NCBI GenBank assembly: GCA_022561335.1
Contig: JADFRL010000003.1
Location: 1-53,003 of the forward strand
Source of the DNA: Patescibacteria group bacterium
Lineage (GTDB): Bacteria; Patescibacteriota; Minisyncoccia; Phycocordibacterales; JACZSL01
Direction: 5' to 3'
DNA length: 53,003 nt
This document shows positions 15,956 to 25,046 of this stretch, piece after piece (position 1 is the stretch's first letter; each line of letters starts with the position of its first letter). The position numbers were made by a program, and so were the translations under genes. The notes beneath the pieces are model-generated. The model made no database searches. It was not told where the DNA came from and saw only the letters and a list, made by a program, of their open reading frames with translations.

Positions 15956-17416
15956 TTATTTTTTCACGAGATGGGCTTCTTCGCCTGAGTCCTCGATGTT
16001 ATATCCCCGTCGGTGGATTTCTTCTCGCAGTTCATCTGCGCGTTGCCAATTCTTGCTCTTTCGGGCATTATCCCGCTTCGCAAGAAGCTTTTTAACGTCT
16101 TCAGGAGCTTCATCGACTGTAAGCCGGATCTTGCCTGAAAGATTCTCAACTAATCGCTTATTTGTCTCGGTAAAGCCCAATCCGAGTACTCGGTCAAAAT
16201 CTAAAAAAGTTGTCCGAGCATCCTGTTTGGATACTCCGCCGTCCCTCATCAGTTCGAACAATAAGGTAAGAGCCTGCGGTGTGTCAAGATCATCATTTAG
16301 AAACGCTAAGAAACGTTTCTGGTAAGAGTCAAGGACAGTGCCCCTTTTTGTTGTCCTGAGCTTTTCGACAAAGTGTCGGTGGAGTCTAAAAAGAGCTGTC
16401 TGGGCTCCTTCGAGAGCTTCCCAGGTAAAATTTATGGATGAGCGGTAATGGGCCGTGAGAAGCCAGTACCTATAGGCGAGTGGGGAGAATCCGCGGTCGA
16501 TGATGTTTCGAAGCAGGATCTCATTTTTAAATGATTTGGAGACTTTCTTTCCCTCGATGGTAATAAATGAATTGTGCATCCAAAAGTTCACAAACTTCTT
16601 TCCTGTTGCTGCTTCGGTTTGGGCGATTTCGTTATTGTGGTGAATGTGAATATGATCGATGCCTCCTGTGTGTATGTCAAAACTCTTTCCCAGATACCGC
16701 GTTGACATTGCTGTGCACTCGATATGCCAGCCCGGAAACCCCATACCAAATGGACTTTCCCAGCCCATTTTTTTATTAAATTTCCAAAGAGCGAAGTCTC
16801 TCGAATTTCTTTTTTCTACGTTCACTCCTATACGCGAGTATTCTTTTTCTTGATCGTTTTGCTTTCTTCCTTGATTTCCCAAGGCTCCATATGCTCCAAA
16901 TTTACTCGTATCAAAATAAATTCCGTCACCTGTAGCATACGTGTATCCTTTTTCTTCAAGTGTCTTGATGTAAGCAATTTGTTCGGACACATGTTCGCTC
17001 GCTTTGGGCATTTTAGACGGACTTTTTATATTTAACAGCTTGAGTTCTTTTTTAAACTCCCTCGTATAAAAATCACCCAGCTCTTTCATTGACGCCAGTG
17101 ACAGGGGCTTACCCTCTCTTTTAAGAGCTTTAGTCATCTTGTCTTCCCCCTCATCAGCATCTGATACAAGATGCCCCATGTCAGTAATATTAATAACATG
17201 CCGTACGTTAAGTCCGTTATATTCCAACAGCCGGTGGATTATGTCTGAAAAAATGTAGGAGCGCAGATTTCCAATGTGTGCATAATTGTAGACGGTAGGG
17301 CCGCAGGTGTATATGAGAACCTCTCCTTTCGTTATTGATTTAAAAGGCTCTTTTGTTCCGGAGAGCGTGTTGAAGAAAATTATCGGTGTATCTCCCGATC
17401 TTCTATCTTTCTTCAT
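15956..17416 (-). CDS. cysS: cysteinyl-tRNA synthetase
   Basis: Charges tRNA-Cys. The class I HIGH motif is AHIGNLRSY, CGPTVYNYAHIG is the family N-terminal signature, zinc ligands are in CGPT, WHIECTAM and GGIDHIHIHHNNE, and KVSKS serves as KMSKS. The DALR and C-terminal helical domains follow. I prefer ATG 17416 (MKKDRRSGDTPIIFF); a GTG at 17464 would extend it 16 residues and overlap corA by 10 nt. Neither start has a good ribosome site. 486 residues is slightly longer than usual (about 460). Confidence 0.95.
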   Translation of the reverse strand: MKKDRRSGDTPIIFFNTLSGTKEPFKSITKGEVLIYTCGPTVYNYAHIGNLRSYIFSDIIHRLLEYNGLNVRHVINITDMGHLVSDADEGEDKMTKALKREGKPLSLASMKELGDFYTREFKKELKLLNIKSPSKMPKASEHVSEQIAYIKTLEEKGYTYATGDGIYFDTSKFGAYGALGNQGRKQNDQEKEYSRIGVNVEKRNSRDFALWKFNKKMGWESPFGMGFPGWHIECTAMSTRYLGKSFDIHTGGIDHIHIHHNNEIAQTEAATGKKFVNFWMHNSFITIEGKKVSKSFKNEILLRNIIDRGFSPLAYRYWLLTAHYRSSINFTWEALEGAQTALFRLHRHFVEKLRTTKRGTVLDSYQKRFLAFLNDDLDTPQALTLLFELMRDGGVSKQDARTTFLDFDRVLGLGFTETNKRLVENLSGKIRLTVDEAPEDVKKLLAKRDNARKSKNWQRADELREEIHRRGYNIEDSGEEAHLVKK

Positions 17417-17454
17417 TATTCTTTTTATGACGTTCAGCACAGATTCAGAGATTA

Positions 17455-18369
17455 CTACAGCCACTTTTTGTATTTAAATAAGACAAAGAACATGATGGTG
17501 GCAAAAACCATAATGCCCATGATGATCCAAAAGTCATACGGCCTTCCCACTATAGGCAGCGTTGAAGTATTCATTCCAAAAATTGAAGCAATCACCGAAA
17601 GGGGAAAGGTGACGAATGCCATGATGGTGAGCACTTTCATGATTTCATTTTGTTTTGTAGTCAGAAGTGAATTATTGGTTTCTCTCAACTCTACAAGAGA
17701 TTCAATCAGCATCTTAATTTCATCATGTATTTTATAGTATTCGCCGGAGATTGATTTAATGTGATAGATAAATTCTACACCGAAAAATTGTCTTCCCACA
17801 CTATCAAATGATTCCAGTATTTCTTTATGCGTGTCAGTTGTCAGTTTAAAATTTAAAAGTTCTCTGCTTACCTTGGAGATCTCAATTACCATGGCTTTTT
17901 CCTTGCCTTCAAAAATACGATCCTCAATAACCAAGAGGGAATCTCTTATGTAGGCTAGTTCGTGCTCAACTGATTTATATAATTTTTTTATCATGTGGAA
18001 AAAGAGATACCCTGCGTGATTTCCTATGTCACCTCGTTCGAGTATGGAATTTACTTCAAAAATTTTTGAGAATTTATGAATGGGGTCGATAGTGTCGTAC
18101 CGAGTCGTAATAAGAAATTTTTGACCTATGATGAAATCTACCTCTTGGTTTTTATCTTTTTTATGAGTGTGCTTGAAAGCGGGAAAATGCATGATTAGAT
18201 AGATGAAATTCTGATGAAAGTCCACTCTTGGCTTTACGCTCGGCTGAAGCAGTTCATCTGCAACGAGGGGATTTATGCTGTACTCCCTCATAATTTCTCG
18301 AACCTCCTCTTGAGTAGGCGATTCCAGATCCACCCACACTAAATCCTTATGTGTGTATTTGGTTATCAT
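17455..18369 (-). CDS. corA: CorA-type magnesium/cobalt transporter
   Basis: A pentameric Mg2+ channel. The long cytoplasmic alpha/beta funnel (1-240) precedes two C-terminal membrane helices. The signature IFGMNTSTLP at the end of TM1 corresponds to the GMN selectivity motif, and a basic tail (FKYKKWL) ends the protein. 304 residues is normal. The stop touches or overlaps the possible GTG start of cysS, so the two are likely cotranscribed. Confidence 0.93.
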   Translation of the reverse strand: MITKYTHKDLVWVDLESPTQEEVREIMREYSINPLVADELLQPSVKPRVDFHQNFIYLIMHFPAFKHTHKKDKNQEVDFIIGQKFLITTRYDTIDPIHKFSKIFEVNSILERGDIGNHAGYLFFHMIKKLYKSVEHELAYIRDSLLVIEDRIFEGKEKAMVIEISKVSRELLNFKLTTDTHKEILESFDSVGRQFFGVEFIYHIKSISGEYYKIHDEIKMLIESLVELRETNNSLLTTKQNEIMKVLTIMAFVTFPLSVIASIFGMNTSTLPIVGRPYDFWIIMGIMVFATIMFFVLFKYKKWL

Positions 18370-18440
18370 AGAATAATTATATAATGGCAGGCGGTACGTT
18401 CAAAGCGGAAGCGAGTGTGTTTAGAGATGATTAACATTAT

Positions 18441-18469
18441 TTGACGCTTAAAGTACATTTTGCGATAAT
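18441..18469 (+). promoter_or_regulatory. promoter for the S41 protease gene
   Basis: TTGACG (18441-18446), 17 nt, GATAAT (18464-18469). Transcription would start near 18476, leaving about 43 nt of leader with a GGGAG ribosome site before ATG 18519. Confidence 0.55.
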
Positions 18470-18518
18470 AGGAAAACTCGTAATAAGATTTATCTGTGTG
18501 CGGGAGAAATATATATAT

Positions 18519-19772
18519 ATGAACTGGTTTTTAAAAGAGCAGTCAATCGCCACAAAATCCGCAGTAGCCATGATGCTCTTGGCACTCTTCGTGGGAGGAG
18601 CTTTTGTGATTGGTGTGAACGTCGGATCCTCAGGAGGGAGAAGCAGTGCCGATAGCTCTTCTTTGTTATTTAGCGGAAGTGACGCGCTTCAGCCCGTCGG
18701 AGTTGATTTTTCACCCCTATGGAAGGCATGGAACACTATCAATAACAAATTCGTACCCGTCTCGACTTCTACAAAAATAACCGATGCAGATAAAGTATGG
18801 GGCATGGTTTCCGGCCTCGCAGGTTCGCTTGAGGACCCGTATACCGTTTTCTTGCCGCCTGCAGATTCTGAAATATTTGAAGATGATATCAGTGGAAATT
18901 TTGAAGGGGTGGGTATGGAAATTGGAATGCGTAATAATATACTGACAGTCATAGCGCCACTCAAAGGAACTCCGGCAGATAGGGCGGGTATTATGAGTGG
19001 GGACAGTATATTGCGTATTGACAAAGAACCGACAGATAATTTGACTATCGATGAGGCTGTTAAGCGTATACGGGGAGAGAGGGGCACACCCATTATCTTT
19101 ACTATCGCACGGGACGGAGAAGGGGAGTTTCTTGAAATAGAAGTTATAAGAGATATTATCGAGATCCCAACCATTCAGACTGAACTGAGAGATGATGGTA
19201 TCTTTGTAATCAATCTATTTAATTTTTCAGCACTTTCACCCAATCTTTTTAGACAGGCACTGCGGGAATTTGTTCTCACAGGATCTAATAAACTTATTCT
19301 TGATCTGCGCGGCAACCCAGGAGGTTTTCTCGAAGCGGCTGTCGATATGGCAAGCTGGTTCTTGCCGACAGGAGAAGTAGTGCTTCGTGAGGATTTTGGC
19401 AGATATGAGAAACTAAGTGTTTATAGGAGCAAGGGGTACGATATATTTAATGAAAATTTGAAGATGGTTATACTTATTAACCGAGGTTCAGCTTCAGCTT
19501 CGGAGATTCTTGCGGGAGCACTTCAGGAGCACGGTATCGCGATGCTTGTGGGAGAAAAGTCATTTGGGAAAGGATCGGTTCAAGAGCTTGTTAAAATTAC
19601 TCCCGACACTTCTCTTAAAATAACGATTGCAAGATGGCTTACGCCCAATTCGGTCTCTATTTCAGACGGCGGGCTTACTCCTGATATAGAGGTTTCAATT
19701 ACTCCGGAGGATTTTGAAGCGGAGATTGACACCCAGCTCGATAAAGCAGTCGAAATTTTAGACGGCAGTTAA
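18519..19772 (+). CDS. C-terminal processing protease (S41 family, CtpA-like)
   Basis: A tail-specific serine protease anchored in the membrane and acting outside. A membrane helix (about 13-35) is followed by an N-terminal cap, a PDZ domain (GIMSGDSILRIDKEPTDNLTIDEAV) and the S41 core. The catalytic Ser lies in GSASASEILAGALQ and the Lys in GEKSFGKGSVQ. ATG 18519 (MNWFLKEQSIATK) has GGGAG upstream and fits the signal-anchor; longer in-frame starts would overlap the promoter. 417 residues is normal. Substrates are unknown. Confidence 0.93.
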   Translation: MNWFLKEQSIATKSAVAMMLLALFVGGAFVIGVNVGSSGGRSSADSSSLLFSGSDALQPVGVDFSPLWKAWNTINNKFVPVSTSTKITDADKVWGMVSGLAGSLEDPYTVFLPPADSEIFEDDISGNFEGVGMEIGMRNNILTVIAPLKGTPADRAGIMSGDSILRIDKEPTDNLTIDEAVKRIRGERGTPIIFTIARDGEGEFLEIEVIRDIIEIPTIQTELRDDGIFVINLFNFSALSPNLFRQALREFVLTGSNKLILDLRGNPGGFLEAAVDMASWFLPTGEVVLREDFGRYEKLSVYRSKGYDIFNENLKMVILINRGSASASEILAGALQEHGIAMLVGEKSFGKGSVQELVKITPDTSLKITIARWLTPNSVSISDGGLTPDIEVSITPEDFEAEIDTQLDKAVEILDGS

Positions 19773-19830
19773 TAGTTATAAGTATGGTATATATCCTAAA
19801 ACATAAAATCTAAAACTGAAAACCTAAACT

Positions 19831-20286
19831 ATGAAAGTCATTTTGCTTGCAGATATCGCCAATGTCGGCCAAAAACATGATGTCAAAGAGGTTGCTTCCG
19901 GATATGCAGCTAATTTTCTCATTCCGCGTAAACTTGCAGAAATTGCCACAGACAGCAAGATAAAGAGGGTTAGCGAGTTAAAAAAACAGCATAAGGCAGA
20001 GCGAGAAGTTCAGGAGCAATTGCTCTCAAAAAATATTGAGTCCTTGAAAAATATTTCAATTGAGATAAAGGTTCCTGCAACTGAACAGGGGCACTTATTT
20101 AAGGGGATTCACAAAGAGGAAATTGTCTTACAACTCAAGGAGCAAGCACATATAGATATTGCACCAGAGATGATTGTCCTCAAGCATCCGATTAAGAAAG
20201 TAGGAGAATTGGATATGGAAGTGAGAGTGAGAGATAAATCAGGGACGTTTAAACTTATTATTTCTGCAGAGGGTCCTCTTAAATAG
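19831..20286 (+). CDS. rplI: 50S ribosomal protein L9
   Basis: MKVILLADIANVGQKHDVKEVASGYAANFLIP is the conserved N-terminal rRNA-binding domain of L9; a Lys-rich connecting helix and the C-terminal domain follow (151 residues, normal). The upstream spacer (19794-19825) has repeated CTAAAAC-like units. In this window dnaB, cysS and corA separate it from the usual rpsF-ssb-rpsR partners, none of which is present. Confidence 0.96.
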   Translation: MKVILLADIANVGQKHDVKEVASGYAANFLIPRKLAEIATDSKIKRVSELKKQHKAEREVQEQLLSKNIESLKNISIEIKVPATEQGHLFKGIHKEEIVLQLKEQAHIDIAPEMIVLKHPIKKVGELDMEVRVRDKSGTFKLIISAEGPLK

Positions 20287-20741
20287 TAAGGTGGTTTTTA
20301 AAAGAGAAGAATCCCCGCAAGCGGGGATTCTTCATCTTCGGCTGGGTTTACTCTGGTGGATTGATGATTCCGCAATGTTTTATTATAGTGTGTCTTTAGT
20401 TTCAATCATAAAATTGAAACTATGCTGACACTAATATTTATTGATTAATTCGGAATATTTTGTCCACCGAGAGGTAAACTTATATAAATAGTTACAACTT
20501 CTGTGAAATAAGTCAATGACTAAAACTAACATAAGTCGTGTACAAGATGTGTACAAGTTGTGGACGAGGCAGTGTATAAGGTGTTGATTCTCTGTGCATT
20601 CTCAGTCAAAGTCTGTTCAGTGTATCTGAATACTGAAGCTATAGCAGCATAAATGATAAAAGTGTCCTTTGTAAAATATAGTTTTAAAAAACTGGGTTAT
20701 TCTGAAGTCTGAAAGAGTTTGTTTATGTGGATAAATAAGTA
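20287..20741. other. A/T-rich gene-free region with DnaA-box-like motifs, possible origin
   Basis: About 455 nt. Besides the rplI terminator there is a 10-bp hairpin TAGTTTCAAT/ATTGAAACTA (20397-20422) and a run of 9-mers related to the DnaA box: TTGTCCACC (20460), CGTGTACAA (20537), TGTGTACAA (20548), TGTGGACGA (20559), AGTGTATAA (20571) and a perfect TGTGGATAA (20726). Most are on one strand with 11-12 nt spacing. This resembles an oriC, but dnaA is not in the window and the flanking gene order is not diagnostic. Confidence 0.35.
20306..20333 (+). terminator. rplI terminator
   Basis: GAAGAATCCCCGC (20306-20318) and GCGGGGATTCTTC (20321-20333) form a 13-bp perfect stem 20 nt after the rplI stop. 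Confidence 0.8.
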
Positions 20742-21014
20742 CTATAAGACATTTACAATTTTCTTTATAATCGTTTTCCCATTGAAAGAAATCTTTCTTT
20801 TTTTACCAAAAGAAACCTTCCCGCCCTTAAGAGCAAAAAGAGTATGGTCTTTACCCACTCCTACATTTTTACCGGCTTCTATTTTGGTTCCTCGCTGGCG
20901 CACTATAACAGAACCCGCTTTAGCGGCCGAACCGTCATAAAGCTTAACTCCAAGATATTTAGGTTTTGAGTCTCTTAAATTTTTTGCTGAGCCTCCGGCT
21001 TTTTTATGTGCCAT
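20742..21014 (-). CDS. rpmA: 50S ribosomal protein L27
   Basis: [20 protein letters not shown] is the conserved L27 N-terminus that reaches the peptidyl-transferase centre; it starts directly at MAHKKAGGS without the cleavable extension known in Firmicutes. [22 protein letters not shown] and GKDHTLFAL follow. 90 residues, normal. It is separated from rplU and is divergent from the gene at 21073. Confidence 0.96.
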   Translation of the reverse strand: MAHKKAGGSAKNLRDSKPKYLGVKLYDGSAAKAGSVIVRQRGTKIEAGKNVGVGKDHTLFALKGGKVSFGKKRKISFNGKTIIKKIVNVL

Positions 21015-21072
21015 ATGTTACATATTAATGACGTATGCCCTGTCATCAGTATGGTACTATGATAACAGTTGT

Positions 21073-21525
21073 ATGAGTATAAAGGAGAGGAATAAAAAAA
21101 TCAACAGTCTGCATGGCGAAGTGATCAGTCGCTTTGACGGAAGGCTCGGTTTCCTGTCTACGGATTTTTATATAGTCCTTATCATCATACTGGTCGGCCT
21201 TGGTGGATTTGGACTGGGGCGCCTCTCGGCTCTGGAAGAAAGCAGACTGCCAGTATATATAGAAAGTAATGAGCGTATTCAAACAAACATGAAGGGAGCA
21301 GTGGGAGATGCCCTTTCGGGTCTAGGAAGCTCAGGGCAGGAAGAGACAGTTAGCGGCAGTGGAGATGGACTGCTCGTTGCCTCAAAAAATGGCTCAAAAT
21401 ACCACTTCCCGTGGTGCTCAGGCGCACAACGCATGAAGGAGGAAAATAAAATTTGGTTTGACTCAGCAGAAGAAGCGCGCAAGGCAGGATACACGCCGGC
21501 GGCAAATTGCAAAGGACTCAAATAG
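21073..21525 (+). CDS. membrane protein with an Ada-like metal-binding C-terminal domain
   Basis: A 150-residue protein with one membrane helix (about 34-55), a Ser/Gly-rich linker and a C-terminal module KNGSKYHFPWCSGAQRMKE ... AGYTPAANCKGLK. That module resembles the small Cys-containing domain related to the N-terminal Ada zinc domain, often found on CPR surface or nuclease proteins; only two Cys are present. I prefer ATG 21073 (MSIKERNKK) over a start at 21028 inside the divergent leader. The role is unknown; binding of DNA or metal outside the membrane is possible. Confidence 0.65.
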   Translation: MSIKERNKKINSLHGEVISRFDGRLGFLSTDFYIVLIIILVGLGGFGLGRLSALEESRLPVYIESNERIQTNMKGAVGDALSGLGSSGQEETVSGSGDGLLVASKNGSKYHFPWCSGAQRMKEENKIWFDSAEEARKAGYTPAANCKGLK

Positions 21526-21567
21526 TGTTGCACACGTATGGTAGCATACAATTAACAATATATTTTC

Positions 21568-22164
21568 ATGATCGTAGTAGATATAGAAGCAAGCGGAACT
21601 GAGTATCATAAACACTCAATTGTCAGTATTGGAGCGCTTGATTTTAGTATTCCGAGCAAAAGATTTTATGAAGAATGCCGTATATGGGATGGGGCACATA
21701 TAATGGATGAGGCCCTTGCCGTGACCGGTTTTACAAAAGAAGAAATTACGGACCCTAATAAAAAAAGTGAAGGAGAAATTGTAAAGGCTTTTTTAGAGTG
21801 GGCACATAAAGCAGAAGAGCATACACTCGTGGGGCAGAATGTCTCTTTTGATAGAGATTTTCTGAAAGCGGCGGCAGAACGCGCGCATTTAGATTGGCCA
21901 TTGGCATATCGTTCAATTGACACCCACACGCTCTGTTACATGCATATGGTAAGACGAGGAATCAAAATTCCCATAGCGAACGGGCACTCTGCTCTTAATC
22001 TGGATGCAGTACTTAATTACGTTGGTATTCCGGATGAGCCAACGCCTCACAATGCACTCACGGGCGCTCTCTCGCATGCTGAAGTGGCGCATCGATTGTT
22101 TTATGGCAGGCAATTGCTTCCTGAGTTTGAGGGATTTTCCATTCCCTGGGAGAAGTCAGTGTGA
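21568..22164 (+). CDS. DEDDh 3'-5' exonuclease (DnaQ/RNase T superfamily)
   Basis: The exonuclease core shows motif I DIEASGTEYHKHSIVSIGAL, motif II GQNVSFDRDFLKAAA and motif III HNALTGALSHAEVAHRL, with the D, E, D, H/D metal and catalytic residues. At 198 residues it is a stand-alone nuclease without BRCT, polymerase or helicase parts. It may proofread replication or trim RNA. It precedes zwf by 17 nt, but a shared role is not suggested. Confidence 0.85.
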   Translation: MIVVDIEASGTEYHKHSIVSIGALDFSIPSKRFYEECRIWDGAHIMDEALAVTGFTKEEITDPNKKSEGEIVKAFLEWAHKAEEHTLVGQNVSFDRDFLKAAAERAHLDWPLAYRSIDTHTLCYMHMVRRGIKIPIANGHSALNLDAVLNYVGIPDEPTPHNALTGALSHAEVAHRLFYGRQLLPEFEGFSIPWEKSV

Positions 22165-22181
22165 GCCGAAGGTAGAAAAGC

Positions 22182-23615
22182 ATGTCATATATAAAACGTC
22201 CGACAACCATTGTCATATTCGGTGCCACGGGAGATTTGAACAGAAAAAAGTTAATGCCGGCACTCTTTGATTTATATACAAAGAGTCTTTTGCCCAAGCA
22301 GTTTAGAATAGTAGGTTTTTCGAGGCAAAAGTTGACGCATGATGCGTATCGCTCCTTTGTAAGGAATGTCATTGAGCAAAAAGGGCATAAGCACAGCAGT
22401 CGAGACGTAGATATCTTTTTAGACCATCTATTTTATTGCCCGGGCCTATTCGAGGACGCTGCTTCCTATGGGAATCTTTCAAAATTTTTATATGAACAGG
22501 ATGAAAAGTTGGGACAATGCAGTTGTAAGCTATTCTATTTGGCTGTCCCGCCCAATTTTTATGACACCATTTTTCAAAATGTGGCAGACTCAGGTTTGAG
22601 TATTCCCTGCGCAGGTGATAATGGATGGACGCGCATCTTAGTCGAGAAGCCCTTTGGAAAGGATTTGCTGACTGCTCAAGAGCTTGATAAAAAATTAGGA
22701 CTCTTGTTTGACGAGGATCAGATATTTAGGATAGATCACTACTTAGCCAAAGAGACGCTGGAGAATATTTTGGCGTTCCGCTTTTCAAACAGTATATTCC
22801 AGCCCGCCTGGAACAACAAATATATTGGAAAAGTACATATACAACTTTTTGAAGATAGCGGGGTGGGGAAGAGGGGGGCATTTTATGACGGGGTGGGAGC
22901 TCTGCGTGATGTAGGGCAAAATCATATACTCCAAATGCTTGCTCTCATAGCCATGGAGGACCCGGGTGTCTTTGAAGCCAAAAAAATTCGATTGGAACGA
23001 GAAAACGTCATACAGTCGCTCCGTGCATTCTCAAGAGAAGAGTGCGAGGAGTATACCGTGAAGGGGCAATATACCGAATACCGCAGAGAGGAGGGAGTAT
23101 TACCGCAGTCAAATGTTGAAACCTATTTTTACATTACCGCTTTTATTGACAACGAGCGTTGGAGAGGGGTGCCCTTTCATCTTGAGGGAGGTAAAAGGAT
23201 GTATAAAAAGAAAACTGAAATCACCGTTTATTTTAAGAAGCTTGATAGTTGTGTCTACAAGCTCGATGATAACAGCTCGGAGTACGGAAATGTTTTAAAA
23301 TTTGTCATTCAGCCCGAGGAAAAGATTAGTGTGCGCTTTTGGGTGAAAAAACCCGGCTTTGGCATGAAGCTTGAGCCTCAGCTTCTCACGTTCAGTTATG
23401 AAGACACCTCGGGCAGCAAGCATTTTCCCGATGCTTACGAGAAATTGTTCCTGAGCACTCTCGAAGGAGACCAGACGCTTTTTACGAGCAGTAGGGAGGT
23501 TGAAGCGGCGTGGGAGTTCATAACGCCGATTATGGAATATTGGAGGGACAAAGAACCGGTGCTCTACGGCAGGGGATGTAAGGAAGGCGGGATCCCTCTT
23601 ATGGGAAATACGTGA
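22182..23615 (+). CDS. zwf: glucose-6-phosphate 1-dehydrogenase
   Basis: First step of the oxidative pentose phosphate pathway, making 6-phosphogluconolactone and NADPH. The Rossmann motif is FGATGDLNRKKLMPAL, substrate and active site RIDHYLAKETLENILAFRFSN, and the conserved region FYDGVGALRDVGQNHILQML. 477 residues is normal. It starts an NADPH-producing pair with gnd; no separate 6-phosphogluconolactonase is seen, as hydrolysis can be spontaneous or the gene lies elsewhere. Confidence 0.96.
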   Translation: MSYIKRPTTIVIFGATGDLNRKKLMPALFDLYTKSLLPKQFRIVGFSRQKLTHDAYRSFVRNVIEQKGHKHSSRDVDIFLDHLFYCPGLFEDAASYGNLSKFLYEQDEKLGQCSCKLFYLAVPPNFYDTIFQNVADSGLSIPCAGDNGWTRILVEKPFGKDLLTAQELDKKLGLLFDEDQIFRIDHYLAKETLENILAFRFSNSIFQPAWNNKYIGKVHIQLFEDSGVGKRGAFYDGVGALRDVGQNHILQMLALIAMEDPGVFEAKKIRLERENVIQSLRAFSREECEEYTVKGQYTEYRREEGVLPQSNVETYFYITAFIDNERWRGVPFHLEGGKRMYKKKTEITVYFKKLDSCVYKLDDNSSEYGNVLKFVIQPEEKISVRFWVKKPGFGMKLEPQLLTFSYEDTSGSKHFPDAYEKLFLSTLEGDQTLFTSSREVEAAWEFITPIMEYWRDKEPVLYGRGCKEGGIPLMGNT

Positions 23616-23752
23616 GTAATAGGATGAACGGGAGGTCTTTCTAAGGGCTTTGGCTGAGGCGGCGTTTATCCCCATTTTTTCGTTACGCTTTAGGGGAGGG
23701 GGTATATAATATAGTAAGTAACACCGTAATTACTCAGAATATAGAGTACTAG

Positions 23753-24655
23753 ATGACAATAGGATATATAGGACTCGGGAAAATGGGCCTAAATATGATT
23801 GAGCGGCTTCTTGATAAAAAGTATGAAGCCGTTGTTTTCAATCGTTCCCCCGAGCCTGTGCGCAAGGCCGAACAATGGGGAGCTCGCGGTGCCTCATCTC
23901 TTGCTGATTTGGCTAAAAGACTTGCTCCTCCAAGGTTGATCTGGATTATGGTGCCTCACCGTGCAGTTGATGATGTACTTTCCCAACTGATGCCCTTCTT
24001 AGAGCCCGATGATACCGTAATAGATGGCGGTAATTCACCGTATGCGGCATCGGTAGAGCATTTTAAAGCTCTTAAGAAAAAAAATCTTAATTTTCTAGAT
24101 GTCGGTGTTTCGGGAGGACCGGAAGGTGCGAGAGAAGGTGCTTGTCTTATGATCGGCGGTGACAAACACACGTATGAGAGGTTTGAGGAGCTTTTCAAGG
24201 ATTTATCAATTGAGAAGGGATATAAGTACGTAGGGGAAGCGGGAGCGGGCCACTTTGTTAAGATGGTGCACAACGGTATCGAGTATGGAATGATGCAGGC
24301 TATAGCAGAGGGTTTTGCTATCATGGAAGCCTCAGACTATACCTTAAATCTCGCAGATATTTCAGAAGTATATAATCACAGAAGCGTCATTGAGTCTCGA
24401 TTAATAGGATGGCTTAACAGCGCCTTTCGGACTTACGGAGAGGAACTCAAGAATATTTCTGGTGAGGTCGCGCATACCGGCGAAGGAGAATGGACGATAA
24501 AAGAAGCTAGACGCCTTAATGTTCCCGCAGTAGTCATTGAACAGTCACTGACATTTCGGATTGCGTCTCAAGGAAGGCCAAGCTATACAGGCCAAATCGT
24601 TTCAGCCTTGCGCAATCAATTTGGCGGTCACAGTGTCATAAAAGACAGACATTGA
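23753..24655 (+). CDS. gnd: 6-phosphogluconate dehydrogenase, short (GndA/YqeC-like) form
   Basis: Oxidative decarboxylation of 6-phosphogluconate to ribulose-5-phosphate. NAD(P) motif GYIGLGKMGLNM, GGNSPY, the catalytic region DVGVSGGPEGAREGACLMIGG and KMVHNGIEYGMMQAIAEGF are present. The 300-residue length fits the short type found in many anaerobes and CPR rather than the 470-residue E. coli form. A TATAAT at 23705-23710 upstream may be its own -10. A T-rich terminator follows. Confidence 0.93.
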   Translation: MTIGYIGLGKMGLNMIERLLDKKYEAVVFNRSPEPVRKAEQWGARGASSLADLAKRLAPPRLIWIMVPHRAVDDVLSQLMPFLEPDDTVIDGGNSPYAASVEHFKALKKKNLNFLDVGVSGGPEGAREGACLMIGGDKHTYERFEELFKDLSIEKGYKYVGEAGAGHFVKMVHNGIEYGMMQAIAEGFAIMEASDYTLNLADISEVYNHRSVIESRLIGWLNSAFRTYGEELKNISGEVAHTGEGEWTIKEARRLNVPAVVIEQSLTFRIASQGRPSYTGQIVSALRNQFGGHSVIKDRH

Positions 24656-24661
24656 GCAAAG

Positions 24662-24684
24662 AACATGCAGGAGCATGTTTTTTA
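24662..24684 (+). terminator. gnd terminator
   Basis: AACATGC (24662-24668) and GCATGTT (24673-24679) pair over AGGA, followed by TTTTTAT. Confidence 0.8.
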
Positions 24685-24725
24685 TGTGCATCGATGTTTA
24701 AGCAGTTGACTAAACGTCATAAAAA

Positions 24726-25046
24726 ATGACCGAACAAACCTTTTCAAAATTAAAGCAGAAAGTAGAAGCTGACCGAAAGCGAAGCCGGCCTCTTTATTCT
24801 TCATTTGGAGCTCTGGGAGATTCAACAAGGTATGTCATCTTTAACGTACTGGTACAGCACGAGGGATTTTGTGTGAGTGATGTCGCTCGTATCGTAGGGA
24901 TAAGTGTTCCTGCAACCTCACAGCAATTGAAATACCTGGAATTGAGCAATCTTGTGATCCGAAAGCGGTCAGGTCGAAAAATCTGCTATGAGGTCAACGT
25001 CCGAAATGCCATTGCGCGGTCACTAACTCATTTAATGCAATCATGA
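24726..25046 (+). CDS. ArsR-family transcriptional regulator
   Basis: A 106-residue winged-helix repressor. ALGDSTRYVIFNVLVQHEGF and VSDVARIVGISVPATSQQLK-YLELSNLVIRKRSGRK give the helix-turn-helix and wing. There is no Cys pair of the metal-sensing ArsR type, so the signal is probably not arsenic. The stop overlaps the next start (ATGA at 25043-25046), coupling it to the glycosyltransferase, so it may control the alpha-glucan genes below. Confidence 0.85.
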   Translation: MTEQTFSKLKQKVEADRKRSRPLYSSFGALGDSTRYVIFNVLVQHEGFCVSDVARIVGISVPATSQQLKYLELSNLVIRKRSGRKICYEVNVRNAIARSLTHLMQS

